Of a stretch of 64,000 bases of DNA, positions 61,593 through 64,000 are shown piece by piece. The stretch is from Centroberyx gerrardi (taxonomy: Eukaryota > Chordata > Actinopteri > Beryciformes > Berycidae). Made by a program: the position numbers and the translations under genes. The stretch's first letter is position 1, and every line of letters begins with the position of its first letter. The notes below the pieces were generated by a model. That model had not been told where the DNA came from, did not search any database, and worked only from the letters and a program-made list of their open reading frames with translations. The stretch is taken from positions 9,122,121-9,186,120 of the forward strand of contig NC_136012.1 in assembly GCF_048128805.1 (NCBI RefSeq), written 5' to 3'.

Positions 61593-62491
61593 GGACTGTT
61601 TGATAGTCAGACTTTAACTAGTGGATGTTATGAAACTTCAGCAAAATGCATAATTCATTTAGAAAAATACATTTTGTTCTTGTGCTAAATTTGTTGTGGA
61701 TTATCCTCCCCCCCCCCCCCCTTACAGAGTAACTAATGTTATCTAATTGAATGCCTTAGTTAAAATTTAGCTGGATTTACCCTTTTTATGGTTACATAAG
61801 CAGTTTCTCTTTATTTTGATCAGCCAGGCAGCAGGTGCAATATTTTTCCCCGGCCTTGTTTTGCTCAGGAGACAGATATTCTCCCAGGGGGTCAGGAGCG
61901 ATCAGTGTTTCTGACAAACTGCCCGTCACTTCGGTCGGGTTTCCTCTGGTTGCTCAGTTCTCTCAGAAGTTATTGGGCTTGATAGTGGCTAGTTTCTCAC
62001 TTGGCTGACAGTCTGCACAGAGGCAATATAAGAGGAACACCACTGGACAGGCACATTAAAATGATGCAACACTAAGGGGTCGAGAGCATTTTTACTTCCT
62101 TGTCGCTAAACTATATCTGGTAAAATCTTGCTTCCTAAATAGAATTGTATTTGGGAAAAAATGAATGAAGCTTACGACACTAATATTCAATGGTAATTTT
62201 TTCTACCCTTCATGCATTTTTGCATGTAAAACGTTTTTTCAAGATTATGTTCTTCAGAAATTAACAAGGGCTTGGGGCACAAATGTCCTGGAAAGTTCAT
62301 AATATGTCTATGAAATTAAAATGTTTCCAGTAGCATGAAAGAAGTGTTAATAATACAAATTGATAATGCAAATGCATTATTTCATAAAATAAACAATAAA
62401 ATTGTCCCCGAAAAGAACCAAAATTCCCCCAAAAAACAGATCAAGGTGGGCAACAAAAAAGCCTTTGAACAAAATAAAAATGTTTACCCTG

Positions 62492-62526
<35 letters not shown>

Positions 62527-63259
62527 CACACTCCTATCAGCAGAGTCCTGCCTTAGCCACTATCAGTTGGCCATACACTTGCTATAAAAGCCCATATGGA
62601 GAGCTGACAGTCCCATTCACTTCGCAATCAACAGCAACTTAGCTCCTCTCCTCCCTCTATACACACACATATACACACAAAGACACACACGAATATACCT
62701 ATACAGGCACGCACAAACACACATATTCACACAGTTTCAATCCCCACCCAGAGAGATAATGTCAGTGTGTCTGAAACATCCTGGAGCCTCATTCAGCCTT
62801 GACAAAAGAACATGGCCGGCACCTTAAGAGGATTTGTAGATGGACCCATTTTATTTGTCCCTCCCTTTCCTCAGATTGAGTGATTTACCTTTTTCAGGAG
62901 GTTTAAGTGTTGTAATTTATTTCTTCTCTGTGTGTGTTGCTGTCAGCTGTGGGTTTGGGTGTTGGGGGAGGGAGGTGAGGGTTGGCTGGGGCGGTGTCAC
63001 GCCTTGAATTATTCAAGCCTCGGCCTTACTTTATCAGAAGGCTCCTGTGTGCGCTCTCCTGCAATCAGCGCCTGCACACATCACAGCAGAGCTTGTCTTG
63101 AAGTGTGTGTGTGTGTGTGGTAAGAGAGAGTACATACTGTACCGGAATGAGAGAGCTGTACAGTACAGTACAGTACAGTACAGTTCACTCCCATGCTCTC
63201 TCTTTTCTTGTTTTCTGTAAACAAGTGAAAAAGCCGGAGATGATTGCATCTGTTTTCAA

Positions 63260-63480
63260 TGCAAATCAACTTGTTTCAAGAATCAAGCGTCATTTTCTTG
63301 ATACTACTGCTTTAATCTGCCTTGTTTCAAGAAGATACTGTCACTTGTTTCAAGAAAATTCCTGAAACTAGTAAAACTACATTGAAAACAACTGCAATTA
63401 TCTCTCCCCATTGGCAGAATTTTCACTTGCTTTAAGACAAAATCTATTTTAAGACTGAATCTGAGACTAAATGCCTTGTA
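63260..63480 (-). repeat. Dispersed repeat related to 48,754-48,960
   Basis: Counterpart of the repeat at 48,754, in opposite orientation. It is marked by three TTGTTTCAAGAA-type blocks and lies in the receptor's long intron. Confidence 0.55.
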
Positions 63481-63774
63481 ACGATGGACTTTTTGCACTG
63501 TACACATTTCCATAAACATATGGCTGGACAAGTGATAGCCCTGGGAGAACAGGAGGGAAGAGGGGGAAAGGTTTCCACAGCACACACACACACACACACA
63601 CAGTCTGGAGAGAGAGTATTGTGGACGTGCGAGACCGGGGACACAGAGACTGACAGACAGAGAGAGAGAGAGCCGAAGGACAATGGAGGTAGTGACAGGT
63701 TCCTGTACCACGGGACATGAGTCACCAAGCTCTGCTCTCCCTTCACTCAACACCTACTGCTGTCCTCATGCACG

Positions 63775-63810
<36 letters not shown>

Positions 63811-64000
63811 GAGAAACAGAAGAGAGCCACAAAGTAAAGGGTGTTCACGAGCCAGAAAGAGAGCTGTGGAGTTGAGTTATAGAGTGGAATAAATTACCAA
63901 TTACCATTAAAAAATATCCAGAATCCATTGATCTTTAAAGAGTGAATTGAGGAGAGATCGCTGGAAAGCTTCCCATCGTAAGCCATCTGACTTATGTAAA

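Larger units (their letters stand above)
59612..64000 (-). other. 5' part of a long intron of the alpha7-like gene (exons 1-4 not in window)
   Basis: I searched for the expected preceding exon (the strand around 'WKPDILLYNS') and saw none, so this intron exceeds 4.38 kb. It holds (GT)n at 60,549-60,625, a tRNA-derived SINE at about 60,760-60,930, (CA)n at 61,217-61,285 and 62,494-62,530, (GAGAA)n at 61,540-61,592, (AGTAC)n at 63,157-63,184, a dispersed repeat at about 63,260-63,480 and two short (CA)n near 63,590 and 63,790. Confidence 0.6.

Overview
This is nuclear DNA of a bony fish, most likely a teleost. The evidence is GT-AG spliced vertebrate housekeeping genes with short exons, very abundant (CA)n/(GT)n microsatellites, tRNA-derived fish-type SINEs, Tc1/mariner and hAT remnants, and an L2-type LINE fragment. 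Nothing bacterial, viral, CRISPR-like or operonic is visible.

Layout. (1) 1-21,170 is gene-poor: microsatellites, mobile-element debris, a perfect 17-bp-arm hairpin (4,922-4,958) and a few CpG-rich patches, but no coding exon I can defend. (2) 21,177-33,567 is a compact cluster of three complete genes. eef1g (minus; ten exons, 439 codons) and polr2g (minus; eight exons, 172 codons) lie in tandem. A plus-strand five-exon gene for a predicted mitochondrial AhpD/carboxymuconolactone-decarboxylase-type protein (250 codons) starts 340 bp from the polr2g start codon, so these two probably share a bidirectional promoter. All exon junctions were placed by eye; reading phases close in every case. (3) 33,600-51,570 is repeat-rich intergenic DNA with a palindromic mariner-type MITE, hAT-like elements, a truncated L2 LINE, a duplicated dispersed repeat and an 800-bp purine-rich AAGAG satellite. 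(4) 52,067-59,611 (minus) holds the last five coding exons of an alpha7-type nicotinic acetylcholine receptor subunit; its signal peptide and first extracellular exons lie beyond the right edge.

Roles. polr2g and eef1g are housekeeping genes (RNA polymerase II stalk; translation elongation), and eef1g has a terminal-oligopyrimidine-like 5' end. From memory, human POLR2G and EEF1G are both on 11q12, so that pair looks like old synteny; the receptor gene is not part of that human neighbourhood. The AhpD-like gene is unusual for a vertebrate.

Most worth a second look: the AhpD-like gene and its altered CxxC site; an apparent fusion of two receptor exons that are separate in human CHRNA7; an exon-shaped 171-bp open segment on the opposite strand within a receptor intron (56,068-56,238); and a hAT-like element immediately downstream of the receptor gene that carries its nearest AATAAA.
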